The notes under the pieces are model-generated. The model ran no database searches. It worked only from the letters and a program-made list of their open reading frames with translations, and was not told where the DNA came from. The translations under genes were made by a program, and so were the position numbers. A stretch of 64,000 nt of DNA from Hymenolepis diminuta (Eukaryota; Platyhelminthes; Cestoda; Cyclophyllidea; Hymenolepididae), in assembly GCA_900708905.1 (NCBI GenBank), contig CAADRB010000036.1:1156536-1220535 (forward strand). The letters run 5' to 3'. Position 1 is the stretch's first letter; every line of letters starts with the position of its first letter. Positions 1-13,300 of the stretch are shown one piece after another.

Positions 1-351
1 AACTTCCAGCCGCATCCATTACAAATTCTTCTCAATGCAAAAAAAGGATATACTCAAAATGACCAAGTTTGACAGACTAGGTGGTGGTGTCTCTCCAAAA
101 CCACTACCACATAACATAGCGGAATGATACTAGCTTACATGTTTTAAGTGTAGCAGAGGTCACTATCACAGTGACTATAAATTTGAATGCATTGCTTCAT
201 CATTTTTAATAATAATGTTTGATTTCTCATAGTTTGAATAACTCGAAAATATAAATATGTAACGATTTCAGCCGATAGACTTAATATATCTCTGTTATTC
301 CTACCATGCGCACTCCAAAGTCTCAATCCTTGGTTAATTATTTAGCTAATT

Positions 352-374
352 ACTTCCGCCTCTGCGGCGGAAGT
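352..374. repeat. Short perfect hairpin, GC-rich stem
   Basis: ACTTCCGCC and GGCGGAAGT form a perfect 9-bp stem around a 5-nt loop (TCTGC). It stands out in an AT-rich neighbourhood. No T tract or gene context gives it a function. Confidence 0.6.
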
Positions 375-2370
375 TTTAACATGTAGCGTTGTTACGACCA
401 GTAGGGAATCCAAAGCTGACATCCAAAAACATGCTGGGAAATAGTTGCCTCAATGGAATGCAAATTTGCTGTTTAAGTGCGCACTTTTGGATAACATGAA
501 ATTCAGATTGGTGTTAATAATTTGTATAAAGTCATTTTGGAAATATCATCTATTAATATATTCGGCAAAAAATAAAAGTTTTTTGTGTTAATTTGTTTTC
601 TATTAAATAATGTCAAAATAAGTGCCTGATTTTCAAAATATTATTGTACAAATAGTTGGTTAAACCTGTAAGAGAATTTTCAAATTTGAATTAGTAAGAA
701 GCAGCACACGAATAAAGACTATTTGCCCAGCCATTCGGTTGGTTTGAACATTTTCAACATGATATTTTAATCTTAAAACATTAAGAAATTTTGTCATACA
801 TTGTAGTTATAAAGTCAGTTAATGTGTCTAGAATAAAGCGCTATACAGAAAAGGATTGTACAATTATCCCCTTTCATAGATTTAGCAAAGTGGTTCCTTT
901 TATTTTTTTAATTTTTTTTCCACTTTTGTTTGTTATATAATCTTAAGGAAGTTGATATATGGAAAAAAATCTCATCTTCCCTGATTTTCAAAAATATGCT
1001 TCATCACAGGCCATCAGAAGGGATCGGCACGTATTAGTCCCTTAAATAACCAATACTGGTAGTTAATCAATAGAAGTGATTTCATAGGTCATTCGTAGCG
1101 CTAGGATGACTGTCTTGTATTGTGCAAGGAAAATGAAAATTCAACCCTTTCGTTAATTTATGATAAGAGGTCAAATTTTAAACACATTTGAGGGGTTAAG
1201 TACGTTCATATTAAGTCAAATTAATGATAATAAAGGAAATTTTAGTTAATATACAATGAAAAGTGCAATTTTAACTGTTGATGTGAATTTTTAGTATTCA
1301 GTTAATTGAGAGGGAGGAAGGTGAAATATGTGGACCCGATTTTGACAAATAATGAATATTAATAGCGTTTGACGCTTTTGTCTTCGGGATTCATACATTC
1401 AGATATAAGTCGAGAATAAATTGATAGGGTAGGTTTTATTTGTAAGCGACTGAATGCCGATTTTTGTGAGCTGTTGGCATAATTTTTTCGAAGTCACCCT
1501 GTAAAACCAATCCTTCTCATTGAATATTTACTTGAATTGCGTGTGAATGGTCATTTGGCAAGGATTCAAATTATTTGTATTTAGAACTGAACGGTCGTAA
1601 GGCCAAATCCGTGAGATGGTTTGACATATATTAAATATCATCCATTGTTTTGATCGAGCACTGAATTAAAGTTCCGGAACATTCAGAAAATTAGAGATAT
1701 AATATTGATTAATACATACCCATTTATTAATAAGGGTAGTATATATTATACTAATTGAACATGCGAATACATAGCTACAGCAAAGGGAAAGTAGTCTGGA
1801 GTAAAGTTAGGAAGTTTTGATGTATGGAATTAGAGATAGTTATTTCTTCTAGCCTTAACCCAATTTCCTGCCGCATAATCAAGTCCAAGAAAGAATCGAA
1901 AAAATGATACCTGTTGGAGGGCCTAATATGACATTCAAAGATATAAATAATCTCTGGCGCATGGACAAGACAATCTCTCTCCGCGAGTATAAAATGGATA
2001 TGTCAAATTTTAATTTCCCTCTGTCAGAAATAGTATTATGTACTCTGAAAGTCTCAGAAAGTCTGCTTTAATTTTGACAAAGCAAGAAGTCAACGATAAG
2101 ACATCTGCAAGTGAAGAACTAATTTCAAATGAATGCAAATCTTATAAAAGGGGAATAAAGCAGTCATTGAAGTAAATGGGTTAGATAACAACATCTCATC
2201 AGGAAAAATGGGTTACAGGGAATCAGAAGAGAGAATAACCCACAGCAGGACATTTCAGTTCAGGACCAGTTGATTCGAGACATGATAAATAGGAGTGGCT
2301 GTTATTACCCACAGTAAAAAATTTTAATTTTCAACTTTGGGAAGCAAATGACATCAAATAACAGTAAGTC

Positions 2371-2572
2371 CAATAAATGATGAGGGGAAGGGGACCAATA
2401 TATACAGTGAGCAACGTCAAGATATCAAAGGGTATTACTTTATTTAATTTTTGGATTTGGGTAGTACAATATGTACTAAATGGGCAGTTTACGTTCCAAA
2501 TTTCAAATTTCACGATTCTTCTCCTTGATTGCAGCAAACGCATATCTGCAATGTTTAGTACTTACTGACCGT
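2371..2572 (+). repeat. Dispersed repeat family A, copy 1
   Basis: Shares an ordered series of blocks with 51496-51625 and 59096-59290. The blocks are an 'ACAACGTCAAG(G/A)TATCAAAG' type block, a TTACTT..TTTGATTT block, then 'CAAATTTCAC' and 'GCAGCAAACGC..TCTGC(G/A)ATGTTTAGTAC'. Copies are diverged, so this is an old interspersed element. No terminal repeats or coding potential are visible. Confidence 0.55.
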
Positions 2573-3144
2573 CATTATTTAATCAAAAAGGATCGGTGTT
2601 GCTGCCTTAATTAATTTTTTATCTAAAGGTTGGGAAGGCAAAGGACCTTGTATGATATTCCGCAGTTTACAGCTTTAGCATAGCAAAGATTAAAATTTTT
2701 ATATTTGACTGCACAACAGTAAATTATAACATCCGTGCTGAAGGAGTCGAACGGGGTTGTGAGGATTTGTTCTAGTAACACTTAAATGCGCGTATTTAGA
2801 GCAGGTTATGTACATAAAAGTTCTGTGTTAAAGGAAAAATATTTATTAAATCAATAAATAAATAAGATCGTATCTAACTTCCCTTGCTATATCCCAAACT
2901 GGACAAAGGTTAATAATAACGGTGGCACAAAACGCGGGTACAAAAATAATACCCAGAGATAGTTTTAAAGTGAACGGATCGATCTATAAATCCGTCAACA
3001 CTCCTGGCGAGTGGTACCTGTTAGGCAGAAAAAATGAGTCGTGGCTTACAAAAAGTAATGGCTAAGGTAAATCAGTTTGAATGCCGTCAAGGTTAAGTCT
3101 GATGACAACACTGAGTTCTGTCACCAGTAGTGAAAATCCCCACT

Positions 3145-3545
3145 CTAAGGAAATTCAAGTGGAAACGGTGGAGTATAAACCTATCAAATATATGCGAATG
3201 TACTTAGAAAGGTAATCGATGTTCTTACACTATCAGCAGGATTACTGATCCTCAAGCACAAGCAGCAACAGGAACTTCCAGGGCCAAATTTAATGTTCCA
3301 TAAGTCTTATAAAATACAAAATGTTTAAGCATCGTACATTAAAATGCCATCTTTAATGTTGGCATCAGATTCTGTAAATAAGCTTATTCAAAATTTCGTT
3401 TAAAAAAGCAGCCGTGTATGTGTCTTCGAGTTGAAAAGAGAAAAATTAATCTTCCTTAATTTCATAGGCCGAATCTCTCGACTATTTTTTCTCTGCCGTA
3501 GCTATGCATCCGCTTGTCCAAATCGTATATTATTTGCCACCTTTT
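3145..3545 (+). repeat. Dispersed repeat family B, copy 1
   Basis: Aligns by eye, in the same orientation and order, with 25795-26160 and partly with 61985-62300. Shared blocks include AAATTCAAGTGGAAACGGTG (here) versus GAATTCGAGTGAAAACGGTG, then ACTATCAGCAG / ACTATCGGCAG, then TTCCAGGGCCAAATTT / CTCCAGTGCCAATTTC. Near the end both have an AATCTCTC..ATT stretch followed by GTAGCTA / CAGCTACGTA. Family identity is unknown. Confidence 0.6.
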
Positions 3546-6500
3546 TTATTAATAAACGGGCGTACTTATAATTGAATAACCATTAGAAATTCTTACCATC
3601 TGTTCAATTTTACAGTAGAAAGAGGTTGAAACGCAAATGGTGCTATTAATGAACTGGCTAAGTTAAGGTTGGGACATATATTGCATCCCTTTAATTTCTT
3701 GATAAATTTGATGCATTATAAAAACGAAACTGCATCCAAGTTAAAGCTAGTTAAATTTGGGTTGATTTTCAGGGTTGAACGCAAGTATCATACAGAGAAC
3801 TTCTATCTCAAGGTTAAAATTGGTGAGCTTATTTAGCTCAGGGATGCAAAACATGCTGCTTTGAAATGTAGCGACCTTAGGAGCGGTAATAACTCCAGTG
3901 CGTTTGCACTCCTGCTTAGAAGACTTAATGGGACAGATTACTTTATATCTCGTGCATTATTAAGAAATGAAAAAAAGGAAACACTCGCGATAATTTATTT
4001 ATCGATTACCTAGACAGGTCATGTAATTTCTTGCTTCCATGCACATGAAGAAATTATTAATATTCCTAACCATGTAAAATCATCCAAATATCAAAAATAG
4101 TAAATAATCCAGTATGAGGCGAAGAGGTAGGTAAATGGAATTAAATCAACTAAAGGTTATGTTTCCTTTGAAGTCACTATGTATCACGTTGTCTTATTTT
4201 TGGTAGGTGCATTTTAATGTTACAAAGACCAATGTTCTGAATTTCTCCCCATTTTAGAAAATGACTTCATGTCTGCGATGTTTAGAGTTTATTTACCCGC
4301 TCGTTAAAGTAAGTGGCTGGTTCGCCGCTCTGATAAATTTGCCGCATATGAAATTGGACCAGCTTGATTTTAAAATAAGATTTTGGTTGGAAACCGATCC
4401 GAACATTTTTGACACACGGAGTTAAACTTATAAAGCTTCATCTCTCGAGCACTGCAATTTGGATTTTCGGATTTCTACTCTGAATTTGTAAGCTTATCAC
4501 TGAACCAATCGTTGGCTGATCAGACAGTCAGTCATTTGTTACATTTACGGTTTTACGAGAGTTAGGCTTTTGTAATAAAGTGCCGTTGTTTGAGATGCTG
4601 GTCTTTTCCATTCTTCTTCATGATGGCGTAGTAAAACATTTATACGCTTGTTACGAGAAGAAATTGAAGCATTCGTGTTTAGGAAAATAAATTACCACTA
4701 ATCCGCATTATTGGTAAAATCATTTCACAGACCCCAGTGCAAAATTTTAAAGGGGAATTTGACAAAAACACTTAAATAGGTGCCAGCTGGAATTTCTCGA
4801 AAACAGCTGTTTTAACCAGAATTGTTACATTTCATTCACAAACCACTTGTACCAAAATTAGGGATAGACCGAATAGACTTTAGCCGGTGTTGATTATATG
4901 CATGTAAGGGGTCCTCTTAAGAGATAATTACCGTTGATGTGATGGGAAAATTAGTAAGTCCATTTAATAACAGATCGTATTATCTAAGTAAGTTGGATAA
5001 AATAAAGTACAGTTTTTTAAAATTCTAGAATGTTATTTGAAAGGTCTGCAAAAGCCAATGATTACGTATTTGTAGTTGATATTCTTATTTTGACTTAATT
5101 TTCTTTTTGGCATTTAATTGTGATTTTTCGTCCTGAAGGTCAAAGTCGTATTAGTTTGCAAGCTAGTCTCTTCAGGCTTGTAGAGTTTCCTAGCATTCGA
5201 GCTGTAGTTATCAATACTAAAACCAGTCGAAATTATGATGATAATAACGTTACCCCGAAATATTTATTATTTCTTTAAACTAGTAAAATTTTCTTGAGGT
5301 GGTGAATGCAACCCTATTTCTTCGGCATCAAACTTACTTGGTATAGAGTAAATTCCTTTCAGTTAAATTGTTCTATCTTAGATGAGTCTGATGTAAATGC
5401 TAATGATGATGTAGACCCTTCAAAAATAATTTAGTAGCTAAAGTATAACCAAAAATTAAATGATAAACCGTAATAAAATAGCTTATATAGAATAAAGTAG
5501 AATATTTCAGTAAATCTCTTAGTTAACTTTGAATTCAACTAGGAATACTTATAAATAAAAGTTTATTTCAGCTTAAAAGTGAATAGCAGAATCAATAACT
5601 TTTTGGAAAATAATATTTAATTTTCTTGAGCAGAATAGGAAATGTACTTGAACTTAGAACTGACTAAGACATTCTTTACAAATTCTAAAATGTCATTTTG
5701 CGTAGTTAATAGCAAAATTAAATTGTTTCCTATGAAAGTTTAAGTAGTAATTTAGATAAGTTCTTAAACATCTTAGAAATAATTTAAAATGACAATCAAA
5801 TGACGCTTTTAACATTAACCTTTAGAAAGTAAGTCCAGTGAAGCTTTTTTCATGCGCACCTTCGCTTTAACCACGAATTAACAAATACTAATTATTTAAA
5901 ACAAATAACATGAACAGTTTAAAATTTATAATCTGCTCCATTTCATAGGACTATTTAGACCTAAATTAAGGGTTCAGAGCAAAAATTGTCATATTTCATC
6001 TGTCTTTTTCTTTTCTTTTTCCATTAATTTTAAACTTTAACTAAGGACTGAATCAACTTTGTAGTCTATTATGAGATGAAATACTTCCTAATGAAAGATG
6101 AAAATCCTTAAATAGAGATTTCTCTAAAAACATGACTCATTTTCATGGAAGAGCACTTTTGGCTAATTAAGTCCAACGGTAAATCTATGAAAAACATACA
6201 ATCTAAATCTTGCCATGTGTTGACTTAAATTGTGGTTTCTTCAATTAAAATAGGATAGATTCAAATTCCTGGGTAAAATATAATTATTGTAACAGTAAAG
6301 ACGCTGGCCGTGTATCTTTTTAATTAATAAGAAGGATTTTGTTCCTTCGTCATCATTTACTCTGTATAATTGTGTGAGCATTTGTAGGCTTGAGTTCTAA
6401 TAAACGACCATGTTCAGCTTGTTAAAATCTTTCAATGTAAATCTAACGGCATTAAGAAACTAACTATTTAACTGCATCACATTAGCACAAAAATTTTTCA

Positions 6501-7350
6501 CTTTTTCATGGAAGGTTACCAAAACTCGCAACAGTCCAGTTCAGACTGTTCATAAAAATATCTTTCTTGATACTATTTTTTCTATTTATTCAATGATTTT
6601 ATGGTCCATAATCACTTTCATTGAATGTTCACCTTTTTAGTGCCTTTATCCAACTTTCCCTACCTTTATAACCTCCTTTTATGCAGAACCAACCGCGTAA
6701 ACATATTGCTACTAATCTTATAACAAAATTATTATTATCTCTTACAGTCAGCATATTAAAAACATGGATAATAGCTACTAAAAATTATGTTTTAATAAAC
6801 CTCATAAGGAAGTTGTTGAGGAAAGCTGCCTCGAACATATCGCAATACCTAACGAGACCTTCTTACGATTAACCAGAATGTTAACAAAAATAAACCACCA
6901 CCCTTAGATCGTAGGATGACTAAACTCCCACCCTAGAGCCATTCAATTCCATTGTTATTATTTGACAGAGCAACTACATCCATTAGGTAAAGGGATATAA
7001 GAGACTATCTTTTATTTGGATCTCCTACAAATTCTTTTGACAGAGAGAATGGGGTTTTTCTAAGACATGCTCTGCGTCCTAAATTTAGAACGGGATAACA
7101 AATAATTATCAGTTTGTGTGACATTTTAAAAACGTCTGAACTGGATGTAGCCACACTTTATTGTAAAATGATGAAGCTCAAAGTGTTTGGGGGAAAGTAT
7201 AGAAGAGCATTATTAGAAATTTTAATATAATATGGGAAGTATGGATAGGAAACAAGAGAACAGAAGGAAAGCATGCATGAGTCGATAACGTGAGAGCCAG
7301 ACATTGACGCGCACATTAAATAATATATTTCACATATTTCAGAACGGATC

Positions 7351-10300
7351 ATGGGTCAATGCTGCTGCTTTCTCTACGCCTATTTCTTCGAGCCTCCTGT
7401 GATACGTGTTCTCATGCTTGGATTGGACAACGGAGGGAAAAAGACCATCCTCTCAAGACTAGGAAATGTAATTTCTTTTGAACCGGCCATGTTTTTTCAA
7501 GTAGACACTGTGGATTATAAGGAGTTGTACATTCGATCTTGGGATATTGGTGGATTTTGTCAACCCAAAACACTCTGGAGACATTTTTATCGTTATACTG
7601 AAGGTAGGCGTTGTATTCCTCCGTGAAAATTAAATGTTTCGTATTTTAAGAAACATTAAAGCATTAGGTTTTTTATTAGTTAATATTGTCAAAAGAAACG
7701 CATCATTATTTCTGAGAGAATGACATAAAGATTTATTCTCATTATAATTGATGAAAAGTGGTGACATTTCGAAGATTTCGGTCCTGAAAAGTAAATTTTA
7801 AAAAATTCTTCCTACTTGATCGTCTGCCCTTGACATAAAAATTAGTTTTCAGAGGAAAATTTTTATTTCCTTCGAATTATAATTTCATTATGATTCTTCC
7901 TAATATCTAAAAATATGGATTTATATGCGTTTTCATTTTCGCACATTTCACAAACCCTTGGGAAAGAAAAAGGCAAATACTTAGGTCTTTACCGGATCGT
8001 TTTTCTTTCAATGTAAAGTTTAAATCCTATTTAAAAAACTCGCAGATGAGAGTTGTCAGCCCACACTAATCCATCACCTTTAAAAGGTGTACGTCTCTCG
8101 TTTGAACTCAGGAACTTAACCTGCATTTGGCACAAAGTAATTTCCTCGTTTAAATTGCACCATCCTTTAAACTATATATAAGTATTCTATCAATTAAGTC
8201 TCTTTTCTTGAGTTAATTGAGATTGTCCAAGTGTATATTCACTCTTATTATCCACATAGGCAATTGCAAACCCTTTATACTACTCATGGTACTCCATTTT
8301 ATAAGACTGGACGACTAAACTTGTGGAGACATATTTTATCGGCCAACTGAAGTTAGGTGACTGTTTATTTTAAATTCCTCGATGAATATTAGTTAGTTTG
8401 TATTTTAAGAAATGTTAAAAGATTAAACATTTTTTCTCAGTCCATATAGTCGAAAGAATATAATATTTTATTTCTGGGGGAATGATGTACTGGAGAAGTA
8501 GTATGTATTTGAAAATTTCGGTCCTGAAAGTAAAGTTTTTTGCTCGATTTCTTCTTATTCGATTTTTGTCATTTTTAAAATTTCCTAATTGTAAATCAGT
8601 GTTCAGAGTATTTTTTCTAAGTATTTGGATGATATTTTCAAAAAATATCAGTTTTGAAAATATAGATTTCATTTCATATGCATTTTTCTAGTCATACATT
8701 TCATAAGATCTGTTAAAATCCATTTGAAAGAAAATGACAAAAGCACACACCTTTGTGTGTAGCTTTATTTTAATTCCTATTTTCATTAAATCGAACGGGA
8801 GTTGACAGTCCAAACTGATCCCCTATTTAATGCACATTTTTCCCAATATTTTAGGCTTCTTTACGCTTGAAACAAAACAGATTAACTTTTTTAATGTTCA
8901 CTTTATCCTTGTTTTCATTTTGAGGGTGGTATGAATATTACAGGCAAAATACTGGACATCGACATAGTTAGTCACCTTTCCTCGGTCTGTTGTGATTGTT
9001 TGGATGGAAGTTTACCCTTAGTTTTGGGTTGTAGCGCTTATTATCAAAACTCAAAATTCACGAGATAGGTCAATTGAATTGATGTACCGTTCTCACTTTG
9101 TTTGCATACCAATCTGGTAGTCAGATATTTTTGGCGTTTGCTATAATTTGTCACAGCCGAAGTAAATGACACAAATTACATCAAGTACAAAATCAGGAAC
9201 GAGTACAAAACAATTCTGCTTAAAGAAGACTGATAGACTGGTATTCAGATTTACTACACACAGCATGGTAAAATATTGCTGAATTTTCATGGTGAGCACA
9301 GGCAGCTATAAGGCAGTCCTACATGAGTTAGTGAATAAGGCCAGATAAAAGTAGAAAACAAAATTGGGTTTTGTGTAATTTAATCTGCACATTTGAACAT
9401 TAGACTTTTAACTTCTTCAATATAGTTCAGTGCTCTATATTTCAATTTCAAAATTTCACTTTCTGAGTGTACTCACATTTGTGTTTTCCAGATCTTATTG
9501 TAGACAGTTGGTCAAATACTTCTGGGTTATTTCTTCATTTAATGTCATAAATTTTTGTAGGAAGATATGGAAACGAGTCGACGTTTCAAATTCTATAGAA
9601 ATGTCTTACCAGTGTTTATATAACAGGTTTTAAAACATTTTAGGTTTGACTTCTTTGACTTGACTTCTAAACTACATCCGAGGTTGCAGACATCCATTCA
9701 ATTTCTTGGGATTCTTTTTAAACTCTTTTGTGCACAGGAAGCTCAATAGTTACTGTGTACATCTGCCACGGAAATGATGCTCATCTATGCACATAGGTTG
9801 ACGCAGATGATTTTTGATAAATTTATCTATAAAATTAAAACATTCTTAATCTTTAGTGTCTAATAAATTAGAATGTTAATATGACGTTATAAAAGGTTAG
9901 CGATTATATCTAATTGCATATTTTTTACTAAGAAATCTGCTAATCAATATTTAATCAAATATTTCCTCATTAAAATGGAAAATAAATTCCATTATTTTGT
10001 GAAATATATGTGTATACTTTTTTCAAGTGGCAGCTCTGTGACTGATCCAGTAATTAACCGAATAAAGTACGCAAATTTTTTCGAGAAGTAAATCTCCTGT
10101 CATTTGCATTCGCACACACAAATAGCAAAATTCTCAGGTGCCTTTTGGTGAATTTCCTCCTAAAACACACACAAATATAATTAGTCCTAGATAGACATCA
10201 ATAAGAGTTCTCTCTCTTGCTGTCTTTAATAATGCACAGCACGATTACATTAATAATTCCATTACGGACTTTTGCCATATTAGGTAATCGCCATGGTTAA

Positions 10301-13300
10301 AAAATAGATGATCGCACTATGGCTACCTCATCCAATCTATCTCTCAACATAAAAATACTGTGCATTAGCTGTAAAAACTTAATTGAGTTGAATATTTTAA
10401 TCGTGTGGAGGTGTGTATTAAATCTGAAGTGATGAGGCCGATACCCTTTGGCGCAATATACATATTTCTCTGAGCTATTTTTCAATCCCATTCTCAGGGA
10501 AAGCCCCTTTATTTTCCGTTCACGGATTCATAGTGATATTTTCATGGTCAAATTACTGAAAACCTCAACTGTCGTTTCACAGTGTGCTTATCAATTCTCC
10601 ATATTCTTAAACAGTCCCACGAGTTCGTCTATACATATGCTAATCGCTTATCAACTAGCACGGTTCTCCCTCTGTTTAACCTCCGTCTCTTCCCCCTTTT
10701 TCTTAACCTTTCGAATTTTCATTTTAATTATTCAATACACTTTCGTTCACTTCCAAATCTGCATTCTTTATGCGAGAATTGTGGCTGCCTATTGTTAGCT
10801 GTTACCCACCGGTCCTTAACTCCTAACAATTGGTGCATCTTACTGTTACATATATATTCGAAGAGGTTAAGAGCAAAAACGAATTCACTACCCAGAGATT
10901 TACAATCCAAAATATTAATACTAGATAAGTTTTCCAAAAACCTCGTCATTTACTTGTAGTGTGTATCTTACCACATTCTTTCATAAATTGTTAAAAACGA
11001 TAATTAATCTTATATTGATATCATAAGCTAATAAAGAGGAATACTATTTCTTTTTACACAAATGTACTTGGCGTTTAGATGTACTTTTTAATTTGATTCA
11101 GTGGAAGCTAAGTTTTGCGGAATTCTTTGTAATGAATAGGTAATTACATATTCAAACTCAAAGTCCTTTGTAGAGACTTCAACTGTGCCTCTCTTATGAA
11201 CTCCCCTATGACTAAAATAACGCGACATTGTTGCCCTTAGCGAACAAACCTTAATACTACGATTGTGGAATTTTTAGTGCTTAACCGCCCTAGAAAAAAT
11301 GTTTAAAATTTGTTTTCACTCGTATTGCATTGGAAATATTGTTTGACTTAAAAGGAAAAAGTTCAGGTTACAAATATTCTGATCGATTGTTTATTTGTCG
11401 GTTATTATCACCCGTAGCAAGGCAAGAATATTTGGTAGTTGTAAACAGAAGAAAGGATCTGAATACGAAGAATGACAAAATAGTCTATTAATATATGAAA
11501 CGTTGATCGAAAATGTCTTACTTTATTTTATTTTCGAAAGGATTGAATCGTTCACTCTAATTTCGTAACTTTCAAATTTGTAAAAATTAAAATTTCTTGA
11601 TTCGTTCTTTGATTTATTTTGTAAGTTCATTTCCACGATATTCAAAGTGCGATGGCATTTTGATTTGATTGAATTTTTGGTTATGTAGTTTTGATCCATT
11701 TTATCTTCTTGCACCCATGAACAAATATACCGAGAAAAATCAAGGCATATTTGCTACATCAATAAGCCTTTTTGCTGCAGCTACCTAATCCTCCTAAGCA
11801 GTCCGGATAGCGTCTAGCAGAATCCTCTATTATAAGTTTGCTCCCTAAATTAGCTAGGCTGTTCTCAAAGTAGCGAGAACAAGAAAGGCGTGGAGTAGAG
11901 AGGGTTTCTTGCTCTGTATGAGATGCGATAGCGAGAATTTTATTTTAGATGTGTGAACAGAGCTCCTTATGAGATGCTGTCCACGACCTTGGTTCTTATA
12001 TATAAACAACGCTAAGGTGGAGGGTAGTGACTGCTGATTGCCTGGAGGCCTCTGCAGGAGAACACCACATGTTAATATATCGAGGCTTATAAGAATTAGT
12101 TTTGAAACTAGAGTTTGAATTTTACATTTTAATTACGAATAATATGCCTCATTGGTTTGAACTTATTCCGAAAAATTACAATATATCAAGAATTGCGCTT
12201 CTTCTATTCAGCAAGCGTTTTGATTAAAGATTATTTAATTCTTACTTGCTCAGAATTTTGTTGCGCAATTCGGCATCGAAATTTCCTATTGTAGTTCTTA
12301 TAATAAAATAAATAGTTCCCTGGGTGCATAAAAATCAGAATTTTGCCATGCTTAAATATTTTGAATTTGTTATTGATCAGAGTTGGCAGGAGTCCCTCGA
12401 TTGCATGTAGCATAATATTTCCCTGCGATTTAAGGACTGTTAATTTTTTAGGGGGACTGGACTAGAGGCGATTAAATTTTGTTCACCTTTAGAAATATTT
12501 TTCGTTCTAATTTCTAATTTATTAGAAATCATTTTGATAGACCGATCACATCTTGTAGCATTGATTACAGCTATCAAACTTATCCCAGGTATTTCTAATG
12601 CCAAAATTATGCGTTGATGTGAGCTCCTTTGAAATTTACCAAAAAGCACATACAAAAAATTATTGCTTTTCAAATTCTGATTTTGTAATTCAGATAAGCT
12701 GGTTATGGAAGTGATACAACTGTTTGATATCAAATTCTTTCAAGTTCAGTTAAATGTTAAACTGAAATCAAATGCTGTTCTAAAAAGAATAGATATAGAT
12801 TTATATCGAATTTGTTGTCCTTGAAATAAGATTATGTTTTCGCGCTTTTCGACCAGGATTTATGGGCGCTATCACTTCATTCATCTCACTTAAATACTAT
12901 GGTTGTCTGAATAAGAAGTGCGCCGCCTACAAATTTGTGCCAATTTTTTTACAATCCTTTACCTACATTAACAGTGTGCAAAAATCTTAATCGAATGCGT
13001 AGTGCTAAGATGGTCTAAACCTTAACTTTATGCAAATTTGCTTTATTTGGTAATCCGGTCTATTACATTTTCATATCCACGGAACATTTGGTTCGAATCA
13101 GCTAAGATTTGTGTTTATTATAAATCAAATCAAAAAATGTTTACTCAACAAACATAAACTATTATTTTGTTATTCTCAGATCTCACTTAAAATGATAACT
13201 TATTTTTGTACTTGATTTTATTTAAACGTAATTCCGGCCTTAATAATAATACAAAATAAAACGGAAATTCCATTTACATTGAAAGATTGAGTAGTTTCAA

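Larger units (their letters stand above)
1..7350. other. Intergenic AT-rich DNA, no gene recognised
   Basis: I find no open reading frame with a recognisable domain here. The short ORFs have no convincing splice partners and AT-rich composition. The stretch holds a small hairpin (352-374) and copies of two dispersed repeat families (about 2371-2572 and 3145-3545), listed separately. An AG acceptor-like site at 7341-7342 lies just before the GTPase start codon. Confidence 0.6.

Noticed and set aside
3099..3140. CTGATGA followed by GTGAAAA, suggestive of a hammerhead ribozyme core as in schistosome SINEs
   Set aside because: Stem II does not form with correct geometry, stems I and III could not be found, and the motif is absent from the other copies of this repeat.
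10448..10959. Overlapping ORFs of 116 and 125 codons
   Set aside because: Composition-driven (Phe/Leu/Ser/Ile-rich), inside GTPase intron 1, no domain and no matching splice structure.
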